Below the pieces are notes generated by a model. It saw only the letters and a list, made by a program, of their open reading frames with translations. It did not search any database and was not told the DNA's origin. This document shows, one piece after another, positions 33,827 through 43,525 of a stretch of DNA of 64,000 nucleotides; the stretch's first letter is position 1; each line of letters opens with the position of its first letter. Location: assembly GCA_900751885.1 (NCBI GenBank), contig CAADTH010000004.1:128469-192468 (forward strand), written 5' to 3'. The DNA comes from Clostridia bacterium. Its GTDB lineage: Bacteria > Bacillota > Clostridia > UBA1381. The position numbers and the translations under genes were made by a program.

Positions 33827-34223
33827 GTATACACCCATTCGTGCTGATTGCCACCACAGCATTTTTCGGTATTCCATCAAAGCAAAAGTCATAGCTTCTC
33901 TCATCGCCCCACTGTACATTGGGTATCACATTGATTTGATTGCTCTGCATCCAAAAGGTAAGCGTACGGTTTCTGTATGTATTCCAAATCTGTATGGAAA
34001 GCAGCATATCACGGTATAAACTGAAGTCGGCAGACAGACAGCCGTCAAACTGTTTGAAGCGTCTGAGATATGCTTTTGGATTGTTCCATACACATTCAAA
34101 CCGGCGGTCGTCGGTATAAAAGTGTATCCATTGCCGATAGTCTGTTGCCTTGAACGCTTTGTCAAAAGGGATTGCTCTTTGAGGTCTTTCATGGCATGGC
34201 TTTACAACGAGAATATCTTTCAT
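33826..34223 (-). pseudogene. Truncated DUF4417 protein gene
   Basis: The translation resembles DUF4417 proteins of phages and mobile elements (WIHFYTDDRRFECVWNNP, FDGCLSADFSLYRDM, QIWNTYRNR, PNVQWGDERSYDFCFDGIPK..VAISTNGCI). After NGCIQEK the frame runs into the ATPase gene's terminator and continues as unrelated sequence to 33696, so the normal C-terminus is lost. The start codon lies 5 bases from the T run of another terminator (34228-34262) and has no ribosome site. Bracketed by two terminators, it is unlikely to be expressed. Confidence 0.7.
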
Positions 34224-34227
34224 TTAT

Positions 34228-34262
34228 AAAAAAAGACCATAGCACCTACATGCTACAGTCCT
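34228..34262 (-). terminator. Terminator of the DUF4234 gene
   Basis: On the minus strand GACTGTAGCA / TGCTATGGTC followed by a T run. Confidence 0.75.
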
Positions 34263-34287
34263 CTTTTGATTCTCGTGTTCTAAAAAC

Positions 34288-34743
34288 TCAACCGTTGATG
34301 TTATAATGCCCTGCCAGCTTATTGGTTGCTGTTGCGAGCTTATGAACATACACAAACGGTCCGACGACGATGAAGGAACCCAAAACATTCCAAAGCCAGA
34401 ATGAGCCTGCGCTAAAGCTGTAGTCAATATTTCTGCGCCTGAGCTCTGTGCCAATCCGATTGGAAAGCTTGTGGAACCATACCAGATATCCAATGCCCAG
34501 CGTAATCCATCCAACGAGGAAAAACAATAGGCAATAGTGCATTGTTTTCTTGCCGTCATAGCGGCTTGCAATGACATTGATATCATTGGAGATTCCCGAG
34601 TAAAAGACAATTGGGTAAATGCCCAGCGTAACGATGCCCAGCAGGATAAACTTTAGTAGGCTCCGATGATTATTTAACTGTCCAACCGGTGAGTTCGATG
34701 CCTGATACTCTGTTTGTGTTGCTGTTGTTGTGTTATTTTCCAT
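34288..34743 (-). CDS. DUF4234 membrane protein
   Basis: About 151 residues from ATG 34743 (GGGAGGGG upstream; the in-frame ATG at 34776 is less well placed). The polar N-terminus (about 30 residues, Thr/Asn-rich) is followed by SLLKFILLGIVTLGIYPIVFY, the DUF4234 signature, and three or four membrane segments in all. FHKLSNRIGTELRRRNIDYSF matches the family's second block. Function is unknown. Monocistronic with its own terminator. Confidence 0.75.
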   Translation of the reverse strand: MENNTTTATQTEYQASNSPVGQLNNHRSLLKFILLGIVTLGIYPIVFYSGISNDINVIASRYDGKKTMHYCLLFFLVGWITLGIGYLVWFHKLSNRIGTELRRRNIDYSFSAGSFWLWNVLGSFIVVGPFVYVHKLATATNKLAGHYNING

Positions 34744-34885
34744 AAATACCCCTCCCTTTTTGTATAAATATAGCATATTTTATCTATAAAGTCAACTACA
34801 AATTAGGGAAAACAGACAATTTTTGTTGTACATCAAATTCACCTCAAATTGTTTCTGCTATTATATCTACAAGATTTTATAAAAA

Positions 34886-34924
34886 TAAAAAAAAGCCTGT
34901 AAGTACTGGTACTACAAGCTTCTT
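34886..34924 (-). terminator. Terminator of the initiator tRNA
   Basis: On the minus strand AAGCTTGTA pairs with TACAGGCTT around AGTACCAGTACT, followed by T8. Confidence 0.75.
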
Positions 34925-34928
34925 TAAT

Positions 34929-35005
<77 letters not shown>

Positions 35006-35099
35006 ATATAAAAAGCGTCTAAAATCAGACACCTTTTATAGTATAACACACCTCTATTAAAAAGTCAACATATAATTGCATTTTTGTTTTAAATATTTT

Positions 35100-35501
35100 T
35101 TACTTTTCTTCCATTATCTTTATAACCACTGTTCTTGTACGCGCTCCGTCGTACTCGCAAAAGTAAATCCCCTGCCATCTTCCCAGCATCAATTTTCCTT
35201 CGTGAATGAGAATAGTCTGCGAAAATCCTGTCATTGTCGCTTTAATATGCGCCGCGGAATTGCCCTCAAAGTGATGGTATCCATCCTCATGCGGTACCAT
35301 TTTATCCAGCTCATACAGCATATCGCGCACTACATCGGGATCTGCATTTTCATTGATTGTAACGCCTGCTGTCGTGTGTGGGATATATACGACGCAAATT
35401 CCTTCCTTGACTCCAAATTTTGTGACGCTGTCCTGCACCTGATTGGTAATATCAATCATTTGATCGCGCTTTTTTGTCTGAACTGCAAATTGTGTCTGCA
35501 T
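35100..35501 (-). CDS. YjbQ/UPF0047 family protein
   Basis: A 133-residue protein of the YjbQ (UPF0047) family, sometimes called secondary thiamine-phosphate synthase enzyme (family knowledge; activity weak). Signature residues: GICVVYIPHTTAGVTINEN and LMLGRWQGIYFCEYDGAR, with conserved His in PHTT and in HEDGYHHFEGNSAAH. GGGAG precedes ATG. Full length. No thiamine genes are adjacent. Confidence 0.85.
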   Translation of the reverse strand: MQTQFAVQTKKRDQMIDITNQVQDSVTKFGVKEGICVVYIPHTTAGVTINENADPDVVRDMLYELDKMVPHEDGYHHFEGNSAAHIKATMTGFSQTILIHEGKLMLGRWQGIYFCEYDGARTRTVVIKIMEEK

Positions 35502-35524
35502 TACGCATCTCCCTTTCTAAAAAA

Positions 35525-35548
35525 ATGCCCCGCCAAGCGGGGCATTCT
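35525..35548 (-). terminator. Terminator of the stalk/cohesin-like gene
   Basis: GCCCCGC / GCGGGGC stem with a T run on the minus-strand 3' side. Confidence 0.8.
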
Positions 35549-35554
35549 CTAGTT

Positions 35555-36517
35555 TTATTGATTTACAGCAACCGGAGTTGTGCTGACAACAAGTCCTCTT
35601 CCAATTTCCGATAGCTTGTCACCCTTCGTCTGAACCAGTGATGTATCATATCCTGTCCCCATTGAATAGCGGTTGGAAAGCACAAACTCTCCTGCCTCGC
35701 CTGTCAGGGACTCGAACGTCATGGTAATCAGTGTTCCGTCCTGCTTGATGTAGCTTGCCTCATCGGCTGTCATCGCTGCAACCTTCACACTGTCTCCCTG
35801 GAATGCCTCATTCGACGCTATCATCGCGTTCGTACCCATTGCCGGCACCTTCACAGAGCCATCTACAAGCTTGAATTTGCCAGCGTCATAAAATACGCCT
35901 GCGGAAAGCGCATTGATTCCCTCTCCATCTGCAAATTCCGGAAGTCCACTGACATCAATCGTAACATCAAAGGTATCCCCCTTTGCAACCTCTGTCTTAG
36001 ACGCCTGCATGGAAACCTTGACCGCATCCGGCGCTGGCACCAATGGCTTATTTGCTGTCGTAATGTAAACAGAAACTGACGCTTCATCCCACATCACATT
36101 TGCCTTGAAGCTTTCGCTGATTGCACGAAGCGGAACCATCGTTCTGTCATTCATAATCTGCGGCGGCGCATCAAGCGTAATTTCCTCCAAATCTGAATCC
36201 ATCAGATTCTTAAAGTGATACACCTTCATAACTGGGTCATCGATAACAAGCACTGCCTGCGTCATGTTATCCTCACTGCGTACCTTTACCTGGCGGAAGG
36301 TCTCGTCCCATGTGACAGTCAAGCCCATCACCTCAAACACGCCGCGCGCCGGGACCATGGTTCTTCCCTCTTCTGGGAGAATGACCGGCTCCTGGTCTGC
36401 AAACGAAATTGCGCGCTCATCCACATATACCTTCGGTGCCTGCGCGGCAACCGCCGGTACTGCCATGGAAAGCACACATACCATAGCCAATAGCATACTT
36501 GTCAACCTTTTTTTCAT
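35555..36517 (-). CDS. Exported stalk-domain protein with cohesin-like domain
   Basis: A 320-residue secreted protein. A signal peptide (1-25, ending VAAQA) precedes a copper amine oxidase N-terminal-like stalk unit (about 27-155, with GRTMVPARGVFEVMGLTVTWD and DRTMVPLRAISESFKANVMWD). The C-terminal 150 residues (VKVSMQASKTEVAKGDTFDVTIDVSG, YDAGKFKLVDGSV, LITMTFESLTGEAGEF) have the strand order of cohesin-like domains. No anchor motif or dockerin partner is seen. Probably an extracellular binding or scaffold protein. Confidence 0.75.
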   Translation of the reverse strand: MKKRLTSMLLAMVCVLSMAVPAVAAQAPKVYVDERAISFADQEPVILPEEGRTMVPARGVFEVMGLTVTWDETFRQVKVRSEDNMTQAVLVIDDPVMKVYHFKNLMDSDLEEITLDAPPQIMNDRTMVPLRAISESFKANVMWDEASVSVYITTANKPLVPAPDAVKVSMQASKTEVAKGDTFDVTIDVSGLPEFADGEGINALSAGVFYDAGKFKLVDGSVKVPAMGTNAMIASNEAFQGDSVKVAAMTADEASYIKQDGTLITMTFESLTGEAGEFVLSNRYSMGTGYDTSLVQTKGDKLSEIGRGLVVSTTPVAVNQ

Positions 36518-36680
36518 ATGTACGTCCTCCTACATTTCTCTTTATTATGTGTCAGCAGTCATCTGTATTGCAGTGACTTCCCCATAGTCTGACTCATCTT
36601 TCTTTTTTCCACACTTTTGTGGAAAAGACAGTTATATTATAACATATCTTGTCCTGTTTCTCAATGGAAAATTTCGCACG

Positions 36681-36712
36681 AAAAAAGTACGGCAGATTTG
36701 CCGCACTTTTCT
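36681..36712 (-). terminator. Terminator of the first two-component operon
   Basis: AGTACGGCA / TGCCGCACT stem with T-rich flank on the minus strand, about 40 bases past the kinase stop. Confidence 0.75.
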
Positions 36713-36749
36713 GGCTATAAAAAACTTTTTTCCCGCGTCTCTGTGCGCT

Positions 36750-39008
36750 TTATACTGTCTGAAAACGAATACACGCTTTGAACAAATCTCCATCCACCTC
36801 GACAGAAAATGCACCACCGCACGCCTCCGTGTAGCTCTGGGCGATTGCAAGCCCCAAACCGTTCCCTTCTGTGGTGCGTGCCTTATCTCCGCGGACAAAC
36901 CTCTCCAAGATTTCCTCCTCGCTGAAATTCATCTCGTAATTGGCGATATTCTTAAACTCTACCAATACTTCCGCGTCCTTCTGCTTGACATCCACATAGA
37001 CACGGCTGTTTTCCAGCGAATATTTGAGTGCATTGACAATGAGGTTCTCGAACACACGCGACATTTTCCGTCCATCTGTCTCGACAAGAAGCTCTGTTTC
37101 AGGAATGCGTGTCTTGAATAGTAAGCCAGATTTTGAAATTTTCTCATCCAGCTCTGCAAGAGACTGTTTGACCAAAAGACCAATGTCAATTGTCTCCTTA
37201 TTCACCGTCATATTCCCACTCTGCACACGCGAAATCTCGAATAAATCCTGGGTCAATGCTTTGAGCCTCTGTGCCTTTCTCTCAATGATTTTCACATACT
37301 CATTCGCTTCCTCCGGAGACAGGTGCTGTTTTGTCAAAAGATCTGTGTAGTTGATGATAGAGGTGAGCGGCGTTTTGAGGTCATGCGAAACATTTGTGAT
37401 AAGCTCTGACTTCATCCTCTCTGCCTTGAGCTGCTGCTTTGCCGACTCCTTGAGTCCGTCAGCGATTTCATTGATGTTTTCCGCCAGCCGTCCCACATCG
37501 CCCGCTCCATCCGTCCTAATTTTATAGCTTAGATTTCCGCCACGGATTTCTTCCACTCCTTTTACCACCGCTCCAAATGGTTTCATTCGTTTGGCTACCC
37601 AGGCGGCGGCAAAGAGTGTAAACAGGAACAAAAGCAATATCGCCGGCAAAAATCCAGACAACGTGAGCACAGTCAAGAAGAATACAACAAAAATCCCTGC
37701 CAAAACCAACACAGTCGTGCGCAAAACCACAGGACCGCTCGTCACAGATTCCTTGACATTTTTGAGCATTCTGCCAATGGCTTTAAAAAACCGCTTTGTC
37801 CATTTCCAAAAAAACTTCAGTATACGGCAAATCAGGCTATACTCTGCAAACCGCCGCGCTTTACTGCGCCGCACAATAGACAAAACAAGCTCCAAAACCA
37901 GTGCAAATGCAAGCGACATACCAAATATTCCGGCGAGAAATACCTGTAAGCTCTGTCCCTTGATCACCTCAATCATGCTCCTGTTTTCCATGATGACTGA
38001 GACAATGCCACCTACAAAAAGTCCAACTGCAAAAATAATTGCCGCATTAATCTCCACGAAAATACGGTCAATCAATACAAAATGAATGTTCTCGTCCTCC
38101 GGGCGTCGTCCTGTCACCCAAAACAGATATCCGGCGCAAATCAATGCAATCAGCAAAAGAATCGAAATCTGCATCACACCGTTTTCCGCTATCTTCCGAT
38201 TTGCCGTCCAATTAGGCTCCTGCGCATTCACATACGCCCTGTCAAGCGCCACATAAACCTTACCGCTCGCCCGCTGTGTGTCACTGCTGTATTCCACATC
38301 ATCGATATATTGACTGTCCCTGTTTGGATACCTCTCCAGCACGCCGCTTTCATACAGGTAATACGCAGGCTGACCGGTGAACAGCGCCTTATCCGCATTG
38401 AGACTTCCATCCTCCTGCAAAAGCTGGGATTCTGGAAGATTGGTTATCATATAGGTGCCGTCACCTGCATAATACAAAGCACCCTCCCGGTTCGCCAAAC
38501 GCTGGCGTGCCGACTGAAACCGCGCCAAATCTGTAGAGATGGCATCATTTTTCATCTTTTCGATTTGCACCGCATATTGTACCTCAAAGTTATCCTTCTC
38601 CAGCTGATAGTAAAAATCCGGATAACTGGAATCTATGATTTTTCTTGCAGTCTCTTTTCCATACTTCTCTTCCAGTCCTTGTAAATCATTCATATTTTTC
38701 CGATAGGTCTCATAAAAGAAGTCTCTTTTTCTTTTCTCCAGCTTTTCTTGGTCGACTGTCTGACCGCTTTTGATGTTTTCCTCGCTTTTCAGCTCTGCCA
38801 TAATCTCCACATCACGAAACGCCGCGTCGCGCCAATTCAGCATCCGGTAGCTCTCCTCATAGGAGGACGCGGTCAGCGCCGGAAACACATCGCGCACAGC
38901 AAGGTGAAACAGCGTACTAATCGCAAGCGAACACGTCACACACGCCATCACAAATGCAATTGCTTTTAAAACCGAAGACCTGCTAATCTCTTTGTATCTT
39001 GTACCCAA
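36750..39008 (-). CDS. Membrane sensor histidine kinase, large
   Basis: A 752-residue kinase. One N-terminal helix (about 13-36), an extracellular sensor region of about 235 residues, then several membrane segments (about 275-470), a HAMP-like region (MKPFGAVVKGVEEIRGGNLSYKI), HisKA with the phospho-acceptor His in NVSHDLKTPLTSI, and a HATPase with ENLIVNALKYS and GNGLGLAIAQSY. The number of internal membrane segments is unusual. Its start overlaps the response-regulator gene by 26 bases. Signal unknown; the pair resembles the VanRS/PhoPR type. Confidence 0.85.
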   Translation of the reverse strand: MGTRYKEISRSSVLKAIAFVMACVTCSLAISTLFHLAVRDVFPALTASSYEESYRMLNWRDAAFRDVEIMAELKSEENIKSGQTVDQEKLEKRKRDFFYETYRKNMNDLQGLEEKYGKETARKIIDSSYPDFYYQLEKDNFEVQYAVQIEKMKNDAISTDLARFQSARQRLANREGALYYAGDGTYMITNLPESQLLQEDGSLNADKALFTGQPAYYLYESGVLERYPNRDSQYIDDVEYSSDTQRASGKVYVALDRAYVNAQEPNWTANRKIAENGVMQISILLLIALICAGYLFWVTGRRPEDENIHFVLIDRIFVEINAAIIFAVGLFVGGIVSVIMENRSMIEVIKGQSLQVFLAGIFGMSLAFALVLELVLSIVRRSKARRFAEYSLICRILKFFWKWTKRFFKAIGRMLKNVKESVTSGPVVLRTTVLVLAGIFVVFFLTVLTLSGFLPAILLLFLFTLFAAAWVAKRMKPFGAVVKGVEEIRGGNLSYKIRTDGAGDVGRLAENINEIADGLKESAKQQLKAERMKSELITNVSHDLKTPLTSIINYTDLLTKQHLSPEEANEYVKIIERKAQRLKALTQDLFEISRVQSGNMTVNKETIDIGLLVKQSLAELDEKISKSGLLFKTRIPETELLVETDGRKMSRVFENLIVNALKYSLENSRVYVDVKQKDAEVLVEFKNIANYEMNFSEEEILERFVRGDKARTTEGNGLGLAIAQSYTEACGGAFSVEVDGDLFKACIRFQTV

Positions 39009-39678
39009 TTCCCCACACCACCTTTAAATATTTTGGTTCCTTTGGGTTGATTTCGATTTTTTCCCGAATATGGCGCACATGCACCGCAATGGTGTTGTCG
39101 TTGATGAACACATCCTCATTCCACACCTGGCGGTAAATTTCATCCGCAGAAAATACACGGTTTGGATTTTTACAAAGAAGCTCGAGTATCCCATACTCTA
39201 TCGGCGTCAATCGAACCGACTCCCCGTCGACTGTCACAGCCTTGCTCTTTGTGTCCAGCGTCAATCCGCCGATGGTAATAACAGACTCCTCGTGCACCAA
39301 ATTCCCAAGCTTCGTATATCGGCGAAGCTGGGATTTGACTCGGGCAATCAACTCCAATGGATTGAAGGGTTTCGTGATGTAGTCATCCGCTCCGATGGTC
39401 AGTCCCAGAATCTTATCTGTGTCCTCGGATTTCGCGGATATCAGTATAATCGGGATATTTTTGTCCTCGCGAACCTTCATGGTGACGCGGATTCCATCCA
39501 TTCGAGTCATCATAATGTCCAAAAGCATCAGGTGCACTGTCTGCGTACTGAGAATATCCAGCGCTTCGATACCGTCATACGCCTTCAGCACTCCATATCC
39601 CTCATTCTTTAAATAGATTGCGATGCTCTCCACAATGTCCGGATCATCGTCTACAACCAGAATTTGATACTGCTCCAT
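38983..39678 (-). CDS. OmpR-family response regulator
   Basis: A 231-residue regulator. Receiver domain (1-120) with the acidic pocket VVDDDPD, the phosphorylation Asp in LLDIMMTRMDG, and Lys in ITKPFNP. Winged-helix DNA-binding domain (about 133-231) with LTPIEYGILELLCKNPNRVFS and NTIAVHVRHIREKIE. First gene of a two-gene operon with the overlapping kinase gene. Confidence 0.9.
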   Translation of the reverse strand: MEQYQILVVDDDPDIVESIAIYLKNEGYGVLKAYDGIEALDILSTQTVHLMLLDIMMTRMDGIRVTMKVREDKNIPIILISAKSEDTDKILGLTIGADDYITKPFNPLELIARVKSQLRRYTKLGNLVHEESVITIGGLTLDTKSKAVTVDGESVRLTPIEYGILELLCKNPNRVFSADEIYRQVWNEDVFINDNTIAVHVRHIREKIEINPKEPKYLKVVWGIGYKIQRD

Positions 39679-39757
39679 CCTTCTTTCCCCCCTATACTCC
39701 CTATTCTACTTGGCAAATGTGATGAATTGATTAACAACTTTCTTAAGATTCTATGAA

Positions 39758-41188
39758 TTACATGATTGGGGAAAACAGTCGGTAAAAGCCGTCTGCCATG
39801 GTCGTCAGCACACCGCGTGCCTCATACCACTCCTTGGTCACGACAAAGCATCCCCTCTCATCGTTTTCGAAAATCTCGCGGTTTTCTCTTGCGATGTGCT
39901 CGCTATACATAAACGCGTTCACCTCAAAATGAAGCTGAAAGCTTCGGATATCTGCGTTGGTTGTACCGATTGTACTGATTTTATCATCCACTACCACTGT
40001 CTTTGAATGGATGAACCCTGGGTATAAAAATACCTTGATTCCTGCATCCAATAGCTCTCCGACATAGGACATGGTGGTGTGATAGACATACTTTTTGTCG
40101 GGCACGCCGGGAAGCATCACCCGCACATCCACTCCTGATTTCGACGCCAGCGCCAGCGCCTCCAAAAAAGGCTTGTCCGGCACGAAGTACGGTGTCTGAA
40201 TATATGCATAGCGGCGGGCACTGTTAATCATCTTAATCATGCCGCATTTGATTTCTTCACTCTTGGAGTCTGGTCCACTCGAGACAATCTGCATTCCAAC
40301 ATCTCCTGCCGGACTCGGCTTAGGAAAAAATTTCTTCAAATCTGACTGCTGCTCCTCCGGAGAGGAATACGTCCAGTCCATCAAAAAACGGTCCTGTAGA
40401 AAATGTACCCCTGAACCCTGAATTTTGATGTGTGTATCCCTCCATGGGGTGATATCTCCATATCCCATATACTCATCACCGATGTTCATGCCTCCTGTAT
40501 ACGCAATCGAACCGTCGATAACCGCAATTTTTCGATGATTTCGATGATTGACCTTTAGATACGATCCCAGCTTGACTGGAAAAAATCTCCTCACCTGTCC
40601 GCCGGACGCAATGAGCTCTTTGAAAATCTGTTTTGATGTCAAAATGCTTCCAAAATCGTCATACATGAACCTCACTTCCACGCCTTCACGCGCCTTCTGA
40701 GAAAGCAACGTTAAAAACGCCCTGCTTACATTATCATCTCGTATGATAAAATACAGCATATTCACTGTTTCTCTTGCGTTTTTAATATCCTCATACAGCG
40801 CCTTGTATTTTTCCCTTGCATCTGTGAAAATTGTCACCTTATTGTCATCGGTATAGATGCTTTCCCCTTCCTCAAGAAGATAGCGCATCATATCTGTATA
40901 TGGACTTTCAATATTTTCATCCTTGCTAAGATATTCCCTCTGAGCGTGCAGCGTTTTAGAAAGTGCACTGTCATACTCCCCTTTTCGCGCATATTTTTTC
41001 CGCGCATGGGATTTGATTCCCCTGCCGAAAAACAAAAAGACAATTACGCCGCCTACTGGAATCAGCGTAAACCCCAGCACCCACGCAAGGGATACCACCG
41101 GATCACGCCGTTCAAAGCCGACCAGCACCACAATCAAAATAAAATTTACAACATATGCACCAATCAGCCATACTGTCCACGTACTCAA
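39758..41188 (-). CDS. cls: Cardiolipin synthase (phospholipase D family)
   Basis: About 476 residues from TTG 41188, chosen because AAAAGGGGGG lies 6 bases upstream, whereas in-frame ATGs further upstream lack a site. Two membrane helices and PLDc_N signature (RDPVVSLAWVLGFTLIPVGG) precede two HKD motifs: HRKIAVIDGSIAYTGGMN and HSKTVVVDDKISTIGTTN. Joins two phosphatidylglycerols to make cardiolipin at the membrane. Monocistronic. The gap to the response-regulator gene holds nothing recognisable. Confidence 0.9.
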   Translation of the reverse strand: MSTWTVWLIGAYVVNFILIVVLVGFERRDPVVSLAWVLGFTLIPVGGVIVFLFFGRGIKSHARKKYARKGEYDSALSKTLHAQREYLSKDENIESPYTDMMRYLLEEGESIYTDDNKVTIFTDAREKYKALYEDIKNARETVNMLYFIIRDDNVSRAFLTLLSQKAREGVEVRFMYDDFGSILTSKQIFKELIASGGQVRRFFPVKLGSYLKVNHRNHRKIAVIDGSIAYTGGMNIGDEYMGYGDITPWRDTHIKIQGSGVHFLQDRFLMDWTYSSPEEQQSDLKKFFPKPSPAGDVGMQIVSSGPDSKSEEIKCGMIKMINSARRYAYIQTPYFVPDKPFLEALALASKSGVDVRVMLPGVPDKKYVYHTTMSYVGELLDAGIKVFLYPGFIHSKTVVVDDKISTIGTTNADIRSFQLHFEVNAFMYSEHIARENREIFENDERGCFVVTKEWYEARGVLTTMADGFYRLFSPIM

Positions 41189-41372
41189 AACCAACCCCCC
41201 TTTTAGCATAGTATACCACATTGTTTCTCTGTGCGCAATTTGTCATATTGTCCAGTTTTCTCATGAAAGCCACTGTTTTTTTTCTTGCGTTTTCCACCTC
41301 TTGTACTACAATAAAATCATTCCAATCCCCCGCCAATATGGCAAAGCGGATAACTGAAAGGAGCCTTCTATT

Positions 41373-42647
41373 ATGAAAGAAATCGCCAAAAAACCTCCCA
41401 TGGGCTGGAACAGCTGGGACTGCTACGGTGCAAGTGTCACAGAGTCCGAGGTGCGGAGCAACGCAGAATATATGGCAAAACATCTGCGTGAATATGGGTG
41501 GAACCATATCGTCGTCGACATTCAATGGTACGAGCCGAGTGCAGACAGCAACGAATACCATGACGGCGCACCTCTTGTCATGGATGAGTTTTCACGCCTT
41601 CTGCCCGCACCGAACCGCTTTGCGAGCGCACTTGGCAAAAACGGTTCCAATGCCGGCTTCCGCGTTCTTGCCGACTATGTGCACAGTCTGGGATTAAAAT
41701 TTGGAATTCACATTCTGCGCGGCATCCCGCGCCAGGCAGTCAGAGAGGGAACAAAAATCTGGGGAACACACCTTACCGCCGCTGATATCGCCGACACGAC
41801 CAGCGTCTGTGAATGGAACAGCGATATGTATGGGGTCAATCCAGAAAAACCTGGTGCTCAGGAGTATTATGACTCTATCATCAGCATGTATGCAGACTGG
41901 GGAGTAGACTTTCTCAAGGTGGATGACATTGCGCGCCCTTATCACAAGGGTGAGGTGGAGCTTTTAAATAACGCAATCGAAAAAACAGGACGTTCTATTG
42001 TCCTAAGCCTGTCACCGGGTGCGACCAAAACTGAGGATGCCACGCATCTTGCCCAGTATGCGAACATGTGGCGCATATCGGACGACTTCTGGGACAGATG
42101 GCCGCTTCTTTTGGAAATGTTCTCCTACTGCGAGGCGTGGTTTCCCTATGTAAAAAGGGGACACTGGCCGGACGCAGACATGCTTCCGCTCGGCAAAATC
42201 GGCATCCGAAGCATGGATGGAGAGCGCATGACACGCTTTACGCGTGACGAACAGAAAACCATGATGACACTCTGGTGCCTGCTTCGCTCCCCGCTGATGA
42301 TGGGCGGCGATTTGCCGTCGTGCGACGAGTGGACGCTGTCACTTCTGACAAACCGCGACCTTCTTCATATCAACCGCCACTCCCACGCCGGAAGGCAGGT
42401 ATATCGCAAAGAAGGTGAGATTGTCTGGGCGGCGAACGATGACAATAAAACAGATTACTATCTTGCCCAGTTCAATATCAGCGACGAGGAAGTCTCCATC
42501 AAAACCAAGCTGGCATTTTTGGGCATTGAAGACGAAGTAGAGGGCTATGACATTTGGAACAGCTGTTGTGTCAAGGTGACGAAGGACAAAATCGAAAGCA
42601 TTGTACCTCCGCATGGCGTCGCGCTGTATCGGCTTAGCCGCAAATAG
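41373..42647 (+). CDS. Glycoside hydrolase family 27 alpha-galactosidase
   Basis: A 424-residue enzyme hydrolysing alpha-linked galactose. The start MGWNSWDCYGASVTE is the GH27 signature. The predicted nucleophile is in DFLKVDDIA and the acid/base in WRISDDFWD; SPGATKTEDA and LLRSPLMMGGDL are also conserved. There is no signal peptide, so it acts on imported oligosaccharides in the cytoplasm. Single gene with its own terminator and no adjacent transporter. GAAAGGAG precedes ATG. Beta-arabinopyranosidase or alpha-N-acetylgalactosaminidase activity cannot be ruled out. Confidence 0.85.
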   Translation: MKEIAKKPPMGWNSWDCYGASVTESEVRSNAEYMAKHLREYGWNHIVVDIQWYEPSADSNEYHDGAPLVMDEFSRLLPAPNRFASALGKNGSNAGFRVLADYVHSLGLKFGIHILRGIPRQAVREGTKIWGTHLTAADIADTTSVCEWNSDMYGVNPEKPGAQEYYDSIISMYADWGVDFLKVDDIARPYHKGEVELLNNAIEKTGRSIVLSLSPGATKTEDATHLAQYANMWRISDDFWDRWPLLLEMFSYCEAWFPYVKRGHWPDADMLPLGKIGIRSMDGERMTRFTRDEQKTMMTLWCLLRSPLMMGGDLPSCDEWTLSLLTNRDLLHINRHSHAGRQVYRKEGEIVWAANDDNKTDYYLAQFNISDEEVSIKTKLAFLGIEDEVEGYDIWNSCCVKVTKDKIESIVPPHGVALYRLSRK

Positions 42648-42676
42648 AAAAAAGGAAGCTTCGGCTTCCTTTTTTC
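42648..42676. terminator. Bidirectional terminator with UUCG tetraloop
   Basis: AAGGAAGC TTCG GCTTCCTT flanked by A and T runs; serves the galactosidase gene and the convergent sigma-factor operon. Confidence 0.9.
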
Positions 42677-42987
42677 TATAGTCTCCCATAGTTCTGGATG
42701 CACCAGGTAGCCGCAGTCAGGATAAACGCGGTACAGATGAGCAAAAAGCAATAAAAGCCTGCCAGAAAATCATACTTTATTTTCTCTCCGTCGTTGGTAA
42801 AATATGCAATCAAGGTTTCAATCCCCAAAAACACAAGGATAACCGGGGCAAATTTCATCACCCATACAAGGTCGAATTCCTTGTAAAACATTGAGATGAG
42901 CAGTAAAGCCCCTGTGACGATGAGACTGACGCCCATCGTGAGGCTCCCGACTCTCCGCGTTGTGATTTTTTTGTTATTCCCCTCCAT
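42676..42987 (-). CDS. Small membrane protein (LiaF/DUF5668-like), last gene of sigma operon
   Basis: About 103 residues from ATG 42987 (GGGAGATGAG upstream, inside the preceding gene). Three or four hydrophobic segments, with VGSLTMGVSLIVTGALLLISMF and WVMKFAPVILVFLGIETLIAYF matching the helical-bundle pattern of DUF5668/LiaF N-terminal regions. Overlaps the preceding gene's 3' end by 14 bases. Probably part of the envelope-stress operon. Confidence 0.65.
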   Translation of the reverse strand: MEGNNKKITTRRVGSLTMGVSLIVTGALLLISMFYKEFDLVWVMKFAPVILVFLGIETLIAYFTNDGEKIKYDFLAGFYCFLLICTAFILTAATWCIQNYGRL

Positions 42988-43525
42988 TTGTCTCATCTCC
43001 CAAATATTTGATATCCTCCTGCTGTCTCTGATTTTTCCCGCGCACCAGATAAATACCGAGCGCAATAATCAGCACAGCGACAAAGACGGACGGGACACTG
43101 CGCACGACGGTATACAGCCATGGAACATAGGCATGTATCATATCCATAAACGGTTCAACCGCTACATTGAATATCAGGTATGCTCCAACCAAAATACAAC
43201 CTGCACCAATCATAAAATGACGTTTCTTTATTAGGGATGCAAAATCTTCGTCCAGGCCGCCATGTGTGTCAAAGAAAAACCTGTCCGGCTTTTCCTCTTT
43301 TTCCTCCTGCGTCATATCGCGTATGTGGAATGAATCAAAAAAGGCAAAGAACCAAATAACTGGAAGCACAAAGCTGATTGCTCCAAGTCCCCAGAAGCTA
43401 CTTAAAAATATAATGCCGAAAAACAACAGCATCACTGACACACCGCGTTTTAAATATCCCAAGTACATCTGCCCTGCTCCCGGTACCAGTGAAAATACAA
43501 ACGTCCAAAAACTACTTTTTTTCAT
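42974..43525 (-). CDS. Membrane protein of the sigma operon
   Basis: A 183-residue protein with four or five membrane segments. The N-terminus (SFWTFVFSLVPGAGQMYLGYLKRGVSVMLLF) has the TM2-like motif (PGAGQMYLG) common in small Firmicute membrane proteins. A cytosolic middle part (MTQEEKEEKPDRFFF) follows. Overlaps the anti-sigma gene by 14 bases. Function unknown. Confidence 0.75.
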   Translation of the reverse strand: MKKSSFWTFVFSLVPGAGQMYLGYLKRGVSVMLLFFGIIFLSSFWGLGAISFVLPVIWFFAFFDSFHIRDMTQEEKEEKPDRFFFDTHGGLDEDFASLIKKRHFMIGAGCILVGAYLIFNVAVEPFMDMIHAYVPWLYTVVRSVPSVFVAVLIIALGIYLVRGKNQRQQEDIKYLGDETNGGE

